Assembly (NCBI GenBank): GCA_964403795.1 | Contig: CAYOHP010000050.1 | Coordinates: 1 to 40,770, forward strand | Source of the DNA: CAYOHP01 sp964403795 [NCBI: uncultured bacterium] | Lineage (GTDB): Bacteria > Muiribacteriota > UBA6191 > CAZXTJ01 | DNA length: 40,770 bases | Direction of reading: 5' to 3' | In this document: positions 1 through 8,216 of the stretch, piece after piece | Layout: each line of letters starts with the position of its first letter | How positions within the stretch are numbered: the first letter of the stretch is position 1 | The notes under the pieces: generated by a model | Told to the model about the DNA's origin: nothing | The model's database searches: none | What the model saw: only the letters and a program-made list of their open reading frames with translations | Made by a program: the position numbers and the translations under genes

Positions 1-1224
1 GCCCTGAGGCACGCGGCCACCTGGGTGGCCGCGGGCGTGTACCTGGTGCTGCGTTCGTACCCGGTCTACACCGACGGGGCGCTCCAGGTGATCGCCTGGG
101 TCGGCGGGATCACGGCACTGATGGCGGCCACCATCGCCATCGTCCAGAACGACATCAAGAAGGTGCTGGCCTACTCGACGTTGTCCCAGCTCGGCTACAT
201 GATGCTGGCGCTGGGATTGGCCGGGTTCGCCGACCACGCGGCCCACCACGAGCACGCCGCCAATGCTGCCGACTTCGTGGTCAAGTACAAGTCGAGCTGC
301 TACACGGCGGGCATGTTCCACCTGACCACCCACGCCTTCTTCAAGGCGCTCCTGTTCCTCGCCTCGGGCGCGGTCATCGTGGGGATGCACCACCACCAGG
401 ACATGCTCGAGATGGGCGGGCTGTTCGGGCGGATGCCGATCACCGCCGTGGCGTTCCTGGTGGGGTCGCTGGCCCTGGCCGGGATCCCGCCGCTGGCCGG
501 GTTCTTCTCCAAGGACGCCATCCTGCACCTGGCCCACCAGGGTCACCCGGTGCTCTTCGCCATGGCCTGCGTAGCGGCGTTCTGCACCGCCTTCTACATG
601 GGCAGGGCGTGGTTCCTGACCTTCATGGGGGAGCCCCGGTCGGAGCACGCCAGCCATGCCCACGAGGTCGACGGGACGATGTGGGTGCCGCTGGTGGTCC
701 TGATGGTGTTCAGCGTCGTGAGCGGCATCCTGGGGCACGAGGGGGTCTGGTTCCTGCGGGTCCCCGGCAGCCACGGGAGTTTCTCGGAGCTGATCTACTT
801 CGCGGTGCCGACCCGGATGCACCTGGAGTGGAGCGTGGCCTTCACGTCGATCGCGATCGCGGTCTTCGGGATCGGGTTGTCGTATGCCATCTACGGGCTC
901 GGCGCCATCCCGGCCGAGTGGCTGGCCGAGAAGTTCTCGGGTCCCCACCAGCTGCTGGTGAAGAAGTACTACTGCGACGAGATCGCCCTGTTCCTGGTCC
1001 AGAAGGTCCAGGACACGATGGCCAAGGTCCTGGACCTGCTCGAACAGCAGATCGTGATCGGGATCGGCGTCTACGGCTTCGCCCGCCTCTGGCGGCGGGC
1101 CGGCGGTGTGCTCCGGTACTACCAGAGCGGCAACGTGCGCGACTACGCGGCGCTGCTCCTCGCCGGGACCCTGGCCGTGCTCTACCTGGTGACCTACAGC
1201 AGCGCCTCGACGCTGGGCGGATGA
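1..1224 (+). CDS. nuoL: NADH:quinone oxidoreductase subunit L (3' part, 5' end outside window)
   Basis: This is the C-terminal part of the NuoL/ND5 antiporter-like subunit of respiratory complex I, which helps pump protons across the inner membrane. The frame is open from base 1, and the first residues (ALRHAATWVAAGVYL) match the conserved NuoL segment usually written ALIHAATMVAAGVYL, so the gene starts upstream; the GTG at 25 is not the start. Further on, HLTTHAFFKALLFLASG is a NuoL hallmark. The end has the expected amphipathic region and last membrane helix (KKYYCDEIALF onward, then LLLAGTLAVLYLVTY). A His/Ala-rich stretch of about 25 residues (FADHAAHHEHAANAADFVV) lies just before the HLTTHAFFKALL helix and looks like a loop insertion. 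nuoM follows 10 bases after the stop, so the two are clearly cotranscribed. Confidence 0.95.
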   Translation, partial: ALRHAATWVAAGVYLVLRSYPVYTDGALQVIAWVGGITALMAATIAIVQNDIKKVLAYSTLSQLGYMMLALGLAGFADHAAHHEHAANAADFVVKYKSSCYTAGMFHLTTHAFFKALLFLASGAVIVGMHHHQDMLEMGGLFGRMPITAVAFLVGSLALAGIPPLAGFFSKDAILHLAHQGHPVLFAMACVAAFCTAFYMGRAWFLTFMGEPRSEHASHAHEVDGTMWVPLVVLMVFSVVSGILGHEGVWFLRVPGSHGSFSELIYFAVPTRMHLEWSVAFTSIAIAVFGIGLSYAIYGLGAIPAEWLAEKFSGPHQLLVKKYYCDEIALFLVQKVQDTMAKVLDLLEQQIVIGIGVYGFARLWRRAGGVLRYYQSGNVRDYAALLLAGTLAVLYLVTYSSASTLGG

Positions 1225-1234
1225 AGGATCCACG

Positions 1235-2785
1235 ATGGAAAAGGCAGTACTGATCGCCATTCTCCTGTTCCCCGTCCTGGGTCTGGGCGCGATCCTGACC
1301 CTGTCGGGGTCGGACGAGCGCGGCGCCCGCCGGATCGCGGCCTTCTCGAGCCTCGGGTCGCTGGTGCTGGCCCTCTACACGATGTGCCGGTACTGGCACT
1401 GGACCGGGGGAGCCGAGGGGCCGTTCGCAGCACTCGAGTTCGGACCCTATCCCTGGATGGGGACCGGGGGCTCGCTGCCGCTGGGGATCAACTTCCACCT
1501 GGCGCTCGACGGGATGACCATGGTGCTGGTCCTCCTGAACGCGGTGGTGCTCCACGCCGGCTGCCTGGTGTCGTTCTCGATCGAGGACCGGCCCAAGGAG
1601 TTCTACGTCTCGCTGCTGGCCCTGGGCGCCGGCGTGTTCGGGGTGTTCATGAGCCAGGACCTGTTCTGGTTCTACCTGAGCTACGAGCTGGCCGTGGTCC
1701 CGATGTTCATCCTGATCGGGGTCTGGGGCTCGACGGACCGCGAGCGGGCCGCCATGACCCTGAACCTGTACCTGACCTGCGGGGCCCTGGCGGCGCTGGC
1801 GGCGCTGCTCTGGATCTACTTCCAGGTCGGTGCGCTCCGAGGCGAGTACAGCTTCCACATCCCGACCATCCTGGCCTTCCTGGAGGAGAATCCGCGGGCC
1901 ATCTCGGTCGAGGCGCAGACCTTCCTCTTCCCGCTGCTGCTGTTCGGGTTCGGGTCGCTGGCCCCGATGTGGCCGTTCCACACCTGGTCCCCGATGGGCC
2001 ACGCCGCTGCCCCCGCGGCCGCCTCGATGATGCACGCCGGGGTGCTGATGAAGCTCGGGTCCTTCGCCATCATCCGGATCGCCCTGCCCCTCCTGCCCGA
2101 GGGAGCCAAGGTCTGGCTGCCGGTGGCCGCGGTGCTGGCCTGCTTCAACATCATGTGGGGCGGCATGGTGGCGATGGCCCAGAACGACATGAAGTTCATG
2201 ATCGGGTACTCGTCGTCGTCGCACATGGGCTATGTGATCCTGGGGATCTGCTCGCTCAACATGATGGGGATGAGCGGGGCCGTGTTCCTGCTCTTCGCCC
2301 ACGGCGTGATGACGGCCCTCGCCTTCTCCACGATCGGGTTCTTCTACGACCAGACCCACACCCGGATGTTCTCGGACCTCGGCGGCATGGCGAGGCAGAT
2401 CCCGTTCATCGGGATGGCCTTCTCGATCATGGCCATGGCGAGCGCCGGCCTGCCCGGGTTCGCCAACTTCGCCAGCGAACTCATGGTGCTGGTCGGGCTC
2501 TGGAACTCGCACGGCGCCGCCGAGACGGGCTTCCCCTACCGGATCCACACGGTGGTGGCCCTGTGGGGCATCGTGGTGGGCGCGGTGTACCTGCTCCGGG
2601 CCGTGCGGGATGCCTTCCTGGGGCCGCGCAATCCCCGGTGGGACTCGCTGCACGACGCCGAGGGCTTCCAGCGGGTGCCGTTCGTGCTGCTGATCACGGC
2701 CCTGATGATCACCGGCTGCTTCCCCCAACTCCTGGTCCGCCCCATCACCGAGGGTCTCACCCCCATCCTCGCGAGGTTGTTCTGA
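1235..2785 (+). CDS. nuoM: NADH:quinone oxidoreductase subunit M
   Basis: NuoM/ND4 is the second antiporter-like proton channel of complex I. The 516-residue length is normal. The essential TM5 glutamate lies in SYELAVVPMFILIG, the mid-membrane lysine in GVLMKLGSFAIIR, and the conserved TM8 region in MAQNDMKFMIGYSSSSHMG. FAHGVMTALAFSTIGFFYD and GLPGFANFASELMVLVG are also family blocks. About 14 hydrophobic segments are visible. ATG 1235 is preceded by AAGGAT at about 8 bases, which fits a ribosome binding site. The gene sits between nuoL and nuoN in the standard order and belongs to the same operon. Nothing is broken or missing. Confidence 0.97.
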   Translation: MEKAVLIAILLFPVLGLGAILTLSGSDERGARRIAAFSSLGSLVLALYTMCRYWHWTGGAEGPFAALEFGPYPWMGTGGSLPLGINFHLALDGMTMVLVLLNAVVLHAGCLVSFSIEDRPKEFYVSLLALGAGVFGVFMSQDLFWFYLSYELAVVPMFILIGVWGSTDRERAAMTLNLYLTCGALAALAALLWIYFQVGALRGEYSFHIPTILAFLEENPRAISVEAQTFLFPLLLFGFGSLAPMWPFHTWSPMGHAAAPAAASMMHAGVLMKLGSFAIIRIALPLLPEGAKVWLPVAAVLACFNIMWGGMVAMAQNDMKFMIGYSSSSHMGYVILGICSLNMMGMSGAVFLLFAHGVMTALAFSTIGFFYDQTHTRMFSDLGGMARQIPFIGMAFSIMAMASAGLPGFANFASELMVLVGLWNSHGAAETGFPYRIHTVVALWGIVVGAVYLLRAVRDAFLGPRNPRWDSLHDAEGFQRVPFVLLITALMITGCFPQLLVRPITEGLTPILARLF

Positions 2786-2819
2786 GGATCCTTCCGGATA
2801 GCCGTATGGAGAGACAGTC

Positions 2820-4307
2820 ATGAGCGTGGATTTCCTGGTCCCGTACTCGCTCGAGATCGCCCTCAGCGTGCTGATCGTGGCGATGATCACCTGCGACACC
2901 GCCCTCGAGCTGGAGGAGAAGTCGACCCTCTGGGGGCTGGGCGCGGGTGGCTGCCTGGCGATCCTGGCGGGGAGCTACCTGCTGGTGCCCACGGCCCCGG
3001 AGCCGGGGGCGATGTGGGCGCTCGACTCGTTCGCGATCTTCTTCAAGCGGTTCTTCCTGCTGGCCGGAGCCCTGGTGCTGCTGCAGATCCGGGCCTTCGC
3101 GGTGCGGTTCCGCCACGGGGAGGGCGAGTACTACCACCTTGCCCTGCTGGTGGCCCTGGGCGGGATGATCCTGTCGAGCGCCAAGGACTGGATCGTCCTG
3201 TTCACGGGACTGGAACTGATGACGATCCCGCTCTTCGTGCTGGTCTCCTGGTCCCGGCGGGACGGCAAGAGCCTGGAAGCCGGGGTGAAGTACCTGATCA
3301 TCGGTACCTTCTCGTCGGCCTTCCTGCTCTACGGGATCACCTACCTCTACGGCTACACCGGTTCGCTCCGCCTGGGGCACCTGGAGCTGTACCTGGCGCA
3401 CCACCGGGGGAACATCCCCTCGGGCGTGATGTTCGGTCTGCTGATGGTGCTCTCGGGGATCGCGTTCAAGATGGCGGCCTTCCCGTTCCACGTCTGGGCC
3501 CCGGACGTGTACGAGGGGGCCCCGACCCCGACCACCGCGATCCTGGCGGTCTCGTCGAAGGCCGCGGGGTTCCTGATGGCGCTCAGGATCTTCGTCGACG
3601 TGATGGCCCCGGCCCGGGACGCCTTCATGGTGTCGATCCCCACCATGGCGGGGGGCGGCGGGGTGCAGTGGGTGGCGGTGCCGCTGCTGGCGATCCTGGC
3701 GGCCATCACCGTGGCCTACGGGAGCCTGGCGGCAATCCCCCAGTGGAACCTGAAGCGGCTGATGGGGTACTCGTCCATCGGCCACGCCGGGTATCTGCTG
3801 ATGGGGCTGGCGGTCGGGAGCGAGCTCGGCGTGGCCGGAATCGGCTACTACCTGCTCGCCTACCTGTTCACCAACTACGGGATGTTCCTGGCGCTCGCCT
3901 GCATGGATCGGTACTCGAACGACTACGAGATCGACAGCCTGGCCGGCCTGGGGCGTCGGTCCCCGCTCCTGGGGATCACGGTCACCTTCTCGCTGCTCTC
4001 GCTGGCCGGGATCCCGCCCTTCGCCGGGTTCTTCGCCAAGCTGGTCATGCTGATGAGCGCCTTCGAGGCCCGGATGTACTGGCTGGCAGTGCTGGGGATG
4101 ATCATGGTCGTCCCGGCCATGTACGTCTACCTGAACGTCCTGAAGCAGGTCTACGCGGTGGAGCCGACCGATCCCGAGCCGATCGAGATCGACGGCTGGT
4201 CCGCCATCGGCTGCTACATCGCCTGTACCGGCATGGTCGTGATCGGGCTCTTCCAGGGCCCGTTCATGCGCTGGGCCGAGCGGGCCGCCGAGTCGCTGCT
4301 GAAGTAA
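2820..4307 (+). CDS. nuoN: NADH:quinone oxidoreductase subunit N
   Basis: NuoN/ND2 is the third antiporter-like membrane subunit of complex I. At 495 residues it has the normal length. Diagnostic blocks are ELMTIPLFVLVSWSRRDGKS, EAGVKYLIIGTFSSAFLLYG (with the conserved Lys), PFHVWAPDVYEGAPTP, LKRLMGYSSIGHAGYLLMG, and SLAGIPPFAGFFAKL. ATG 2820 follows GGAGAGACAGTC, a good ribosome binding site, after a 34-base gap from nuoM. The gene ends the nuo series in the usual L-M-N order. The next gene, cheB, is on the other strand, so the operon must terminate in the 80 bases at 4308-4387. Confidence 0.97.
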   Translation: MSVDFLVPYSLEIALSVLIVAMITCDTALELEEKSTLWGLGAGGCLAILAGSYLLVPTAPEPGAMWALDSFAIFFKRFFLLAGALVLLQIRAFAVRFRHGEGEYYHLALLVALGGMILSSAKDWIVLFTGLELMTIPLFVLVSWSRRDGKSLEAGVKYLIIGTFSSAFLLYGITYLYGYTGSLRLGHLELYLAHHRGNIPSGVMFGLLMVLSGIAFKMAAFPFHVWAPDVYEGAPTPTTAILAVSSKAAGFLMALRIFVDVMAPARDAFMVSIPTMAGGGGVQWVAVPLLAILAAITVAYGSLAAIPQWNLKRLMGYSSIGHAGYLLMGLAVGSELGVAGIGYYLLAYLFTNYGMFLALACMDRYSNDYEIDSLAGLGRRSPLLGITVTFSLLSLAGIPPFAGFFAKLVMLMSAFEARMYWLAVLGMIMVVPAMYVYLNVLKQVYAVEPTDPEPIEIDGWSAIGCYIACTGMVVIGLFQGPFMRWAERAAESLLK

Positions 4308-4387
4308 CGGTCGGCCGGCCGGCTGCCGAGGTCCGGGGTTGAGGGTCGTCCCCGAGTCCGGTCGCGGCCGTCGCTCCGAGGAGGCTC

Positions 4388-5428
4388 CTAGGCCCGCCAC
4401 CTGGTGGTGAGGCGGAGGACCGCTTCGCCGACGTGATCGAGGTCTGCCACGGTGGCCGTCGGGACAGCCTCGATGGCGGCGTTGGGCATGCCGGCGACCG
4501 CACAGGTGGCAGGGGACTGCACCACCAGGAGGCCGCCCGACCGGTGGAGGCGGGCCGCTCCCTCGGCACCATCGGCGCCCATCCCGGTGAGGACGACGGC
4601 GACCGCCGAGAGGCCGAGCTCGCAGAGGGATTCGAAGAGGACATCGGCCGACGGCCGGCAGCCGTTGCGGGCCGGGCCCTCGTCGAGCAGGATCCGGCCA
4701 CCTGCCAGCAGGGCGTGGACCTGGGTTGGAGCGAAGTAGACGATCCCGGGAAGTGCCGGCTCGCCGTGCTCGGCGATCTTGACCCGGTGCCCCGTCTCCC
4801 GGGCCAGCCAGTGGATCAGGCCTTCGAGGAACCCATGGGAGATGTGCTGGACCACCAGGATCGGGGCCGGGAACGGGGGAGGAATTCCCTTGAGGACCGC
4901 AGCCAGGGCCATGGGCCCGCCGGTGGAGGCCCCGATCGCCAGCGCGTAGTTGGCACGGACGGAGTGGGGGGGCCGGGGCGGGTTGCGCGGCTGCTTGCGC
5001 ATGACCCGGATCCGGGCGAGGGACCGGACTCTCTGGGGTAGATCCTCGGCGATGACCTTCCGCTGGTTGGGATCCGCCATGTCGGGCTTCGGGAGCACGT
5101 CCAGCGCTCCTGCGCGCAGGGCATCGAAGGCCAGGCTGTCGGAGCTGTCGCCGGCCGCGGAAGTATGCACGAGGATCGGGACCGGATACTGGTCGAGGAG
5201 GGCCGAGACGGCGGTGATCCCGTCCATGATGGGCATCAGGACGTCCATGATGACCAGGTTGGGAGCCGCGGCCGCCACCATGTCCAGGGCCTCCTGCCCA
5301 TGGGATGCCTCTGCCACTACCCGCAGGTCGGGATGCGCCTCCAGCAGATCCTTGAGGAAGGCGCGGTAGAGCCGGGAGTCGTCGACCAGCATGATGCGCA
5401 GCGGGGCCTTCTCGATGGCGGAAGTCAT
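4388..5428 (-). CDS. cheB: CheB: receptor glutamate methylesterase/deamidase with receiver domain
   Basis: CheB removes methyl groups from chemoreceptor glutamates and is activated when CheA phosphorylates its receiver. The 346-residue protein has an N-terminal receiver (residues 10-125; acidic pair in LVDDS, phospho-acceptor Asp62 in MDVLMPIMDG, Lys in LPKPD), a basic linker, then the esterase domain (160-346). The catalytic triad is visible: Ser168 in IGASTGG, His195 in VVQHIS and Asp286 in TGMGADGAEG, matching the family positions. It is the last gene of the cheR-cheW-cheA-cheB operon. Its ATG lies 3 bases after the cheA stop, so translation is probably coupled. Confidence 0.96.
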   Translation of the reverse strand: MTSAIEKAPLRIMLVDDSRLYRAFLKDLLEAHPDLRVVAEASHGQEALDMVAAAAPNLVIMDVLMPIMDGITAVSALLDQYPVPILVHTSAAGDSSDSLAFDALRAGALDVLPKPDMADPNQRKVIAEDLPQRVRSLARIRVMRKQPRNPPRPPHSVRANYALAIGASTGGPMALAAVLKGIPPPFPAPILVVQHISHGFLEGLIHWLARETGHRVKIAEHGEPALPGIVYFAPTQVHALLAGGRILLDEGPARNGCRPSADVLFESLCELGLSAVAVVLTGMGADGAEGAARLHRSGGLLVVQSPATCAVAGMPNAAIEAVPTATVADLDHVGEAVLRLTTRWRA

Positions 5429-5431
5429 GGG

Positions 5432-7711
5432 CTAGCGGATCAGCCTCCGCACCAGGGATGCAAGGTGGTCCTGATCGAGCTCGCGCTTGACCAGGTACGC
5501 CTGGGCCCCGACATCGAGCCCCTTCTGGCGATCCTCGGGGCGGGACTGGCTGGAGCAGATCACCACCGGCAGGGCGGAGTGGCGAGCGTGGGACCGGATC
5601 CTCTGGGTGAGCTGGAAGCCGTTCATCCCGGGCATGTCGACGTCGGTGAGGACCAAGTCGACGGGCTCGGTGGCGAGCACCGTCATGGCTTCCTCGCCGT
5701 TGGCTGCGGTCAGGACCTGGTAGCCCTGGCTCTCGAGGATGCCCTTCTCCAGGGCCCGGGTGGTCACCGAATCGTCCACCACCAGGACCACGCCCGAGCC
5801 GCGACGCGGCGAGATCCTGCCCGGGAGATCGCCTGTGGATCTGGGCATCCCGGATGCCTGGAAGCGCCGCATCGAGAGCGACGAGAGCAGGTCCGGGACG
5901 TCGAGGATCAGGGCCGGCTTGCCGTCGCCGAGGATGGTCGCCCCCGAGAGGAAAGAGACGGATTCGATGAAGGTCCCGAGGGTCTTGACCACCACTTCGG
6001 CCTGTTCCAGGAAGCGTCCGACCTGGAAGCCCACCCGCTGTCCCCGGCCGTGCAGCACCACGATCGGGATGGCCGTCGAGGTGGAGGCGGTCCGGGATTC
6101 GAGGCCGGAGAGGAAATCCTGGAGGACGTAGAGGCCCAGCGTCCGGTCCCGGAGCCGGAAGACCGGGCGCCCGCCCTCCCGCGAGATCTCGCCGGGGGAG
6201 AGAAGCAGGGTCTGCTCGACGTAGCCGATCGGGATCGCCAGGATCTCGCCCGAGACCTCCACCATGAGGACCTGGGCCGTCGACAAGGCCAGCGGGAGGT
6301 CGAGCAGGATGCTCGAGCCCTCGCCCACGGTGGTCTCGATGTGGATCGAGCCCTTCAGGTCCTCGACCTGGGTCCGCACCACGTCCATCCCGACGCCGCG
6401 CCCCGAGACGTCGGTGACCGTGTCGACCGTGGAGAACCCCGGCTGCATGATGAGGTAGAGGGCTTCGTCCCGCGAGATCGTGACGGCGCTCTCGGGGGTG
6501 AGCAGGCCCTGGTCCACGGCGCGACGCAGGATCCGCTCGTGGTCCATCCCCCTGCCGTCGTCGGTCACCGAGATGTGGACCCGGGCACCTTCGACCCGGA
6601 TCGCGATCACCAGGGTCCCCGATCTGGGCTTGCCCGCGGCCAGCCGCTCCTCGGGGCTCTCGATCCCGTGGTCCATGGCGTTGCGGATGATGTGGAGCAG
6701 GGCGGGCTTCAGCTCTTCGATCAGGCGCTTGTCGAGCTCGATCTCGCCGCCCTCGATCACGAGCTCGGCTTCCTTGCGGAGGCGTCGCCGGAGGTCCCGG
6801 ACCGCCAGCCGGAACTCCTGCAGCATGGTCCCCGCCGGGAGCATGCGGATCTGGAGGCTGCGCGACCGGATCTCGGCGCCCAGGTAGTTGAGCTCCACGA
6901 GGTCGGCGGAGAGGGCCTCGACGAAGGTCGTGAGCTCTTCCTGGATCTCCTGGACCGCCGGGGGGAGGGGGGAGAGGCCGAAGAGCTTGGCACGTTCCGA
7001 GACCGACACGAGCCCGTCGAGGCGCCGGGCGATCTCGCGCAGCGAGCCCTCCTTGGCCTCGAGGCGGGCCTGGTAGATCAGGAGCTCTCCCACCAGGTCG
7101 TTCAACTGGTCGACCTTCTCGACCGAGATCTTGATGTGCTCCTTGAGGTCGCTCTGGGGGTCGGCGATGGGACTCGGGGCCGGATGGGCCGGGCGGTCCA
7201 CCGGGCCTTCCGGGACAGCTTCCTCCGATGTCGGCGCCGCCGCGGGGTGGGGCCCCGGCGTTTCCGGAAGGGACGAGGCGGAGCCCAGGCCGGGTGGGTC
7301 CGGAGGGTTCCCGGTCGCGGCACGGGCCGGGGCCTCCAGCCTGGCTGCCAGGTCCGACCACTCCTGGCTCCTGGCGACGCCCTCGAGGGATCCTGCCCGC
7401 CGGGCCTCGGCGATCATGACCTGGATGGCCTTCCCGCCGGCCAGGAGGAGATCCACGAGATCGGCCGGCACCTCCCGGCCCAGGCGGATCTCTTCGCGCA
7501 GTCGATGCTCCATCGCATGGGCGAGCTTGGCCATGGGCTCGAAACTCATCAGCATGGCGGCGCCCTTGATGGTGTGGGCGGCCCGCATCAGCGAGTTGAC
7601 GGTCTCCGGCTTCCCCTGGTCCTCCTCCAGGGCGAGCAGGTCGCGGTTCAAGCTCGCCAGATGCTCGCCGACCTCCTCCACGAAGAGTTCCAGGAACTCG
7701 TTGTCATCCAT
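5432..7711 (-). CDS. cheA: Hybrid histidine kinase CheA with C-terminal receiver (CheAY)
   Basis: This is the chemosensory histidine kinase that receptors control through CheW. Domains in order: Hpt (1-125) with the phosphorylated His46 in AAHTIKGAAM; a Pro/Ala-rich linker with no evident P2 CheY/CheB-docking domain; dimerisation helices (about 185-300); ATPase domain with N-box HIIRNAMDHGIES (340-352), G1 VTDDGRGMD and G2 VSGRGVGMDVV; a CheW-like P5 domain (about 510-620); and a receiver (641-759) with acidic pair VVDDS, phospho-acceptor Asp690 (LTDVDMPGMNG) and Lys742. Hpt-kinase-CheW-receiver is the WspE/FrzE-type layout. The start ATGGATGA overlaps the end of cheW by 8 bases. The attached receiver may act as a phosphate sink or competing output, as it does in related hybrid CheA proteins; that is inference. 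Confidence 0.96.
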   Translation of the reverse strand: MDDNEFLELFVEEVGEHLASLNRDLLALEEDQGKPETVNSLMRAAHTIKGAAMLMSFEPMAKLAHAMEHRLREEIRLGREVPADLVDLLLAGGKAIQVMIAEARRAGSLEGVARSQEWSDLAARLEAPARAATGNPPDPPGLGSASSLPETPGPHPAAAPTSEEAVPEGPVDRPAHPAPSPIADPQSDLKEHIKISVEKVDQLNDLVGELLIYQARLEAKEGSLREIARRLDGLVSVSERAKLFGLSPLPPAVQEIQEELTTFVEALSADLVELNYLGAEIRSRSLQIRMLPAGTMLQEFRLAVRDLRRRLRKEAELVIEGGEIELDKRLIEELKPALLHIIRNAMDHGIESPEERLAAGKPRSGTLVIAIRVEGARVHISVTDDGRGMDHERILRRAVDQGLLTPESAVTISRDEALYLIMQPGFSTVDTVTDVSGRGVGMDVVRTQVEDLKGSIHIETTVGEGSSILLDLPLALSTAQVLMVEVSGEILAIPIGYVEQTLLLSPGEISREGGRPVFRLRDRTLGLYVLQDFLSGLESRTASTSTAIPIVVLHGRGQRVGFQVGRFLEQAEVVVKTLGTFIESVSFLSGATILGDGKPALILDVPDLLSSLSMRRFQASGMPRSTGDLPGRISPRRGSGVVLVVDDSVTTRALEKGILESQGYQVLTAANGEEAMTVLATEPVDLVLTDVDMPGMNGFQLTQRIRSHARHSALPVVICSSQSRPEDRQKGLDVGAQAYLVKRELDQDHLASLVRRLIR

Positions 7712-8216
7712 GGGGCCGTCCCGGTCCGGTCCGGGTCGAGACCTGGAAATTCGGGAGAGTGAAGATGGCGGCCGAGTCCAGGATCGAGACCGAAGTCCCG
7801 GAGGCCAGACGGTACTGCCCGAGGAAGGCCCGGCGGTGCAGCTCGGGAAGGTCGAGCGGGACCGACTCGAACCGGGAGTGGTCCAGGGCTTCGATGGAGA
7901 TCACCTGGTCGGCCACGATCGCGACCGACCTGCGGCCATGGCGCACCACGATGAGGCGGTCGTCGTCGTGGCTGTCGGCGGGGGTCAGGTCGAAGAGCAC
8001 CCGGAGGTCGAGGACCGCCAGGATCTCGCCCCGCAGGTTGATGAGCCCGAGGAGGTGGGGAGGAGTGTTCGGGACCGGCACGATCTCGGGCGGCTCCAGG
8101 ATCTGACGGAGCGAGGTCGCGGAGAGGGCGAAGTGCTCCTCGCCGACCCGGAAGATCAGATGGTCGAACCGCCGGGGCTCCTCTCGTTCGCTTCCCGTGG
8201 CGGATCTCTGGGTCAA
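7704..8216 (-). CDS. cheW: CheW adaptor protein
   Basis: CheW is the scaffold that links chemoreceptor tips to CheA. The 170-residue protein is almost entirely one CheW domain. It begins at FDHLIFRVGEEHFALSA, continues with the conserved loop VPNTPPHLLGLINLRGEIL and the VLDLRVLFDL strand, then the second half VVRHGRRSVAIVADQVISI. The C-terminal 20 residues are unstructured (Thr/Gly/Pro). The start is TTG at 8216: its last bases form the cheR stop (TTGA), and GAGG lies 7 bases upstream in the cheR coding end. The 3' end overlaps cheA by 8 bases, so cheR, cheW and cheA are chained by overlapping codons. Only one cheW is present in the window, although there are three receptors. Confidence 0.95.
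   Translation of the reverse strand: MTQRSATGSEREEPRRFDHLIFRVGEEHFALSATSLRQILEPPEIVPVPNTPPHLLGLINLRGEILAVLDLRVLFDLTPADSHDDDRLIVVRHGRRSVAIVADQVISIEALDHSRFESVPLDLPELHRRAFLGQYRLASGTSVSILDSAAIFTLPNFQVSTRTGPGRPHG

Noticed and set aside
4308-4387. GGCCGGCC-type palindrome after nuoN as an intrinsic terminator.
   Set aside because: The palindrome has no loop and no T-tract, and such strings are frequent by chance in this composition. A 5-base stem at 4334-4354 is also too weak.
2757-7361. A very long open frame on the minus strand (over 1500 codons) across nuoN, cheB and cheA.
   Set aside because: It is the out-of-phase shadow of GC-rich genes: composition is dominated by Arg, Pro, Gly and Asp, no motif or membrane pattern appears, and well-recognised proteins occupy the same bases.
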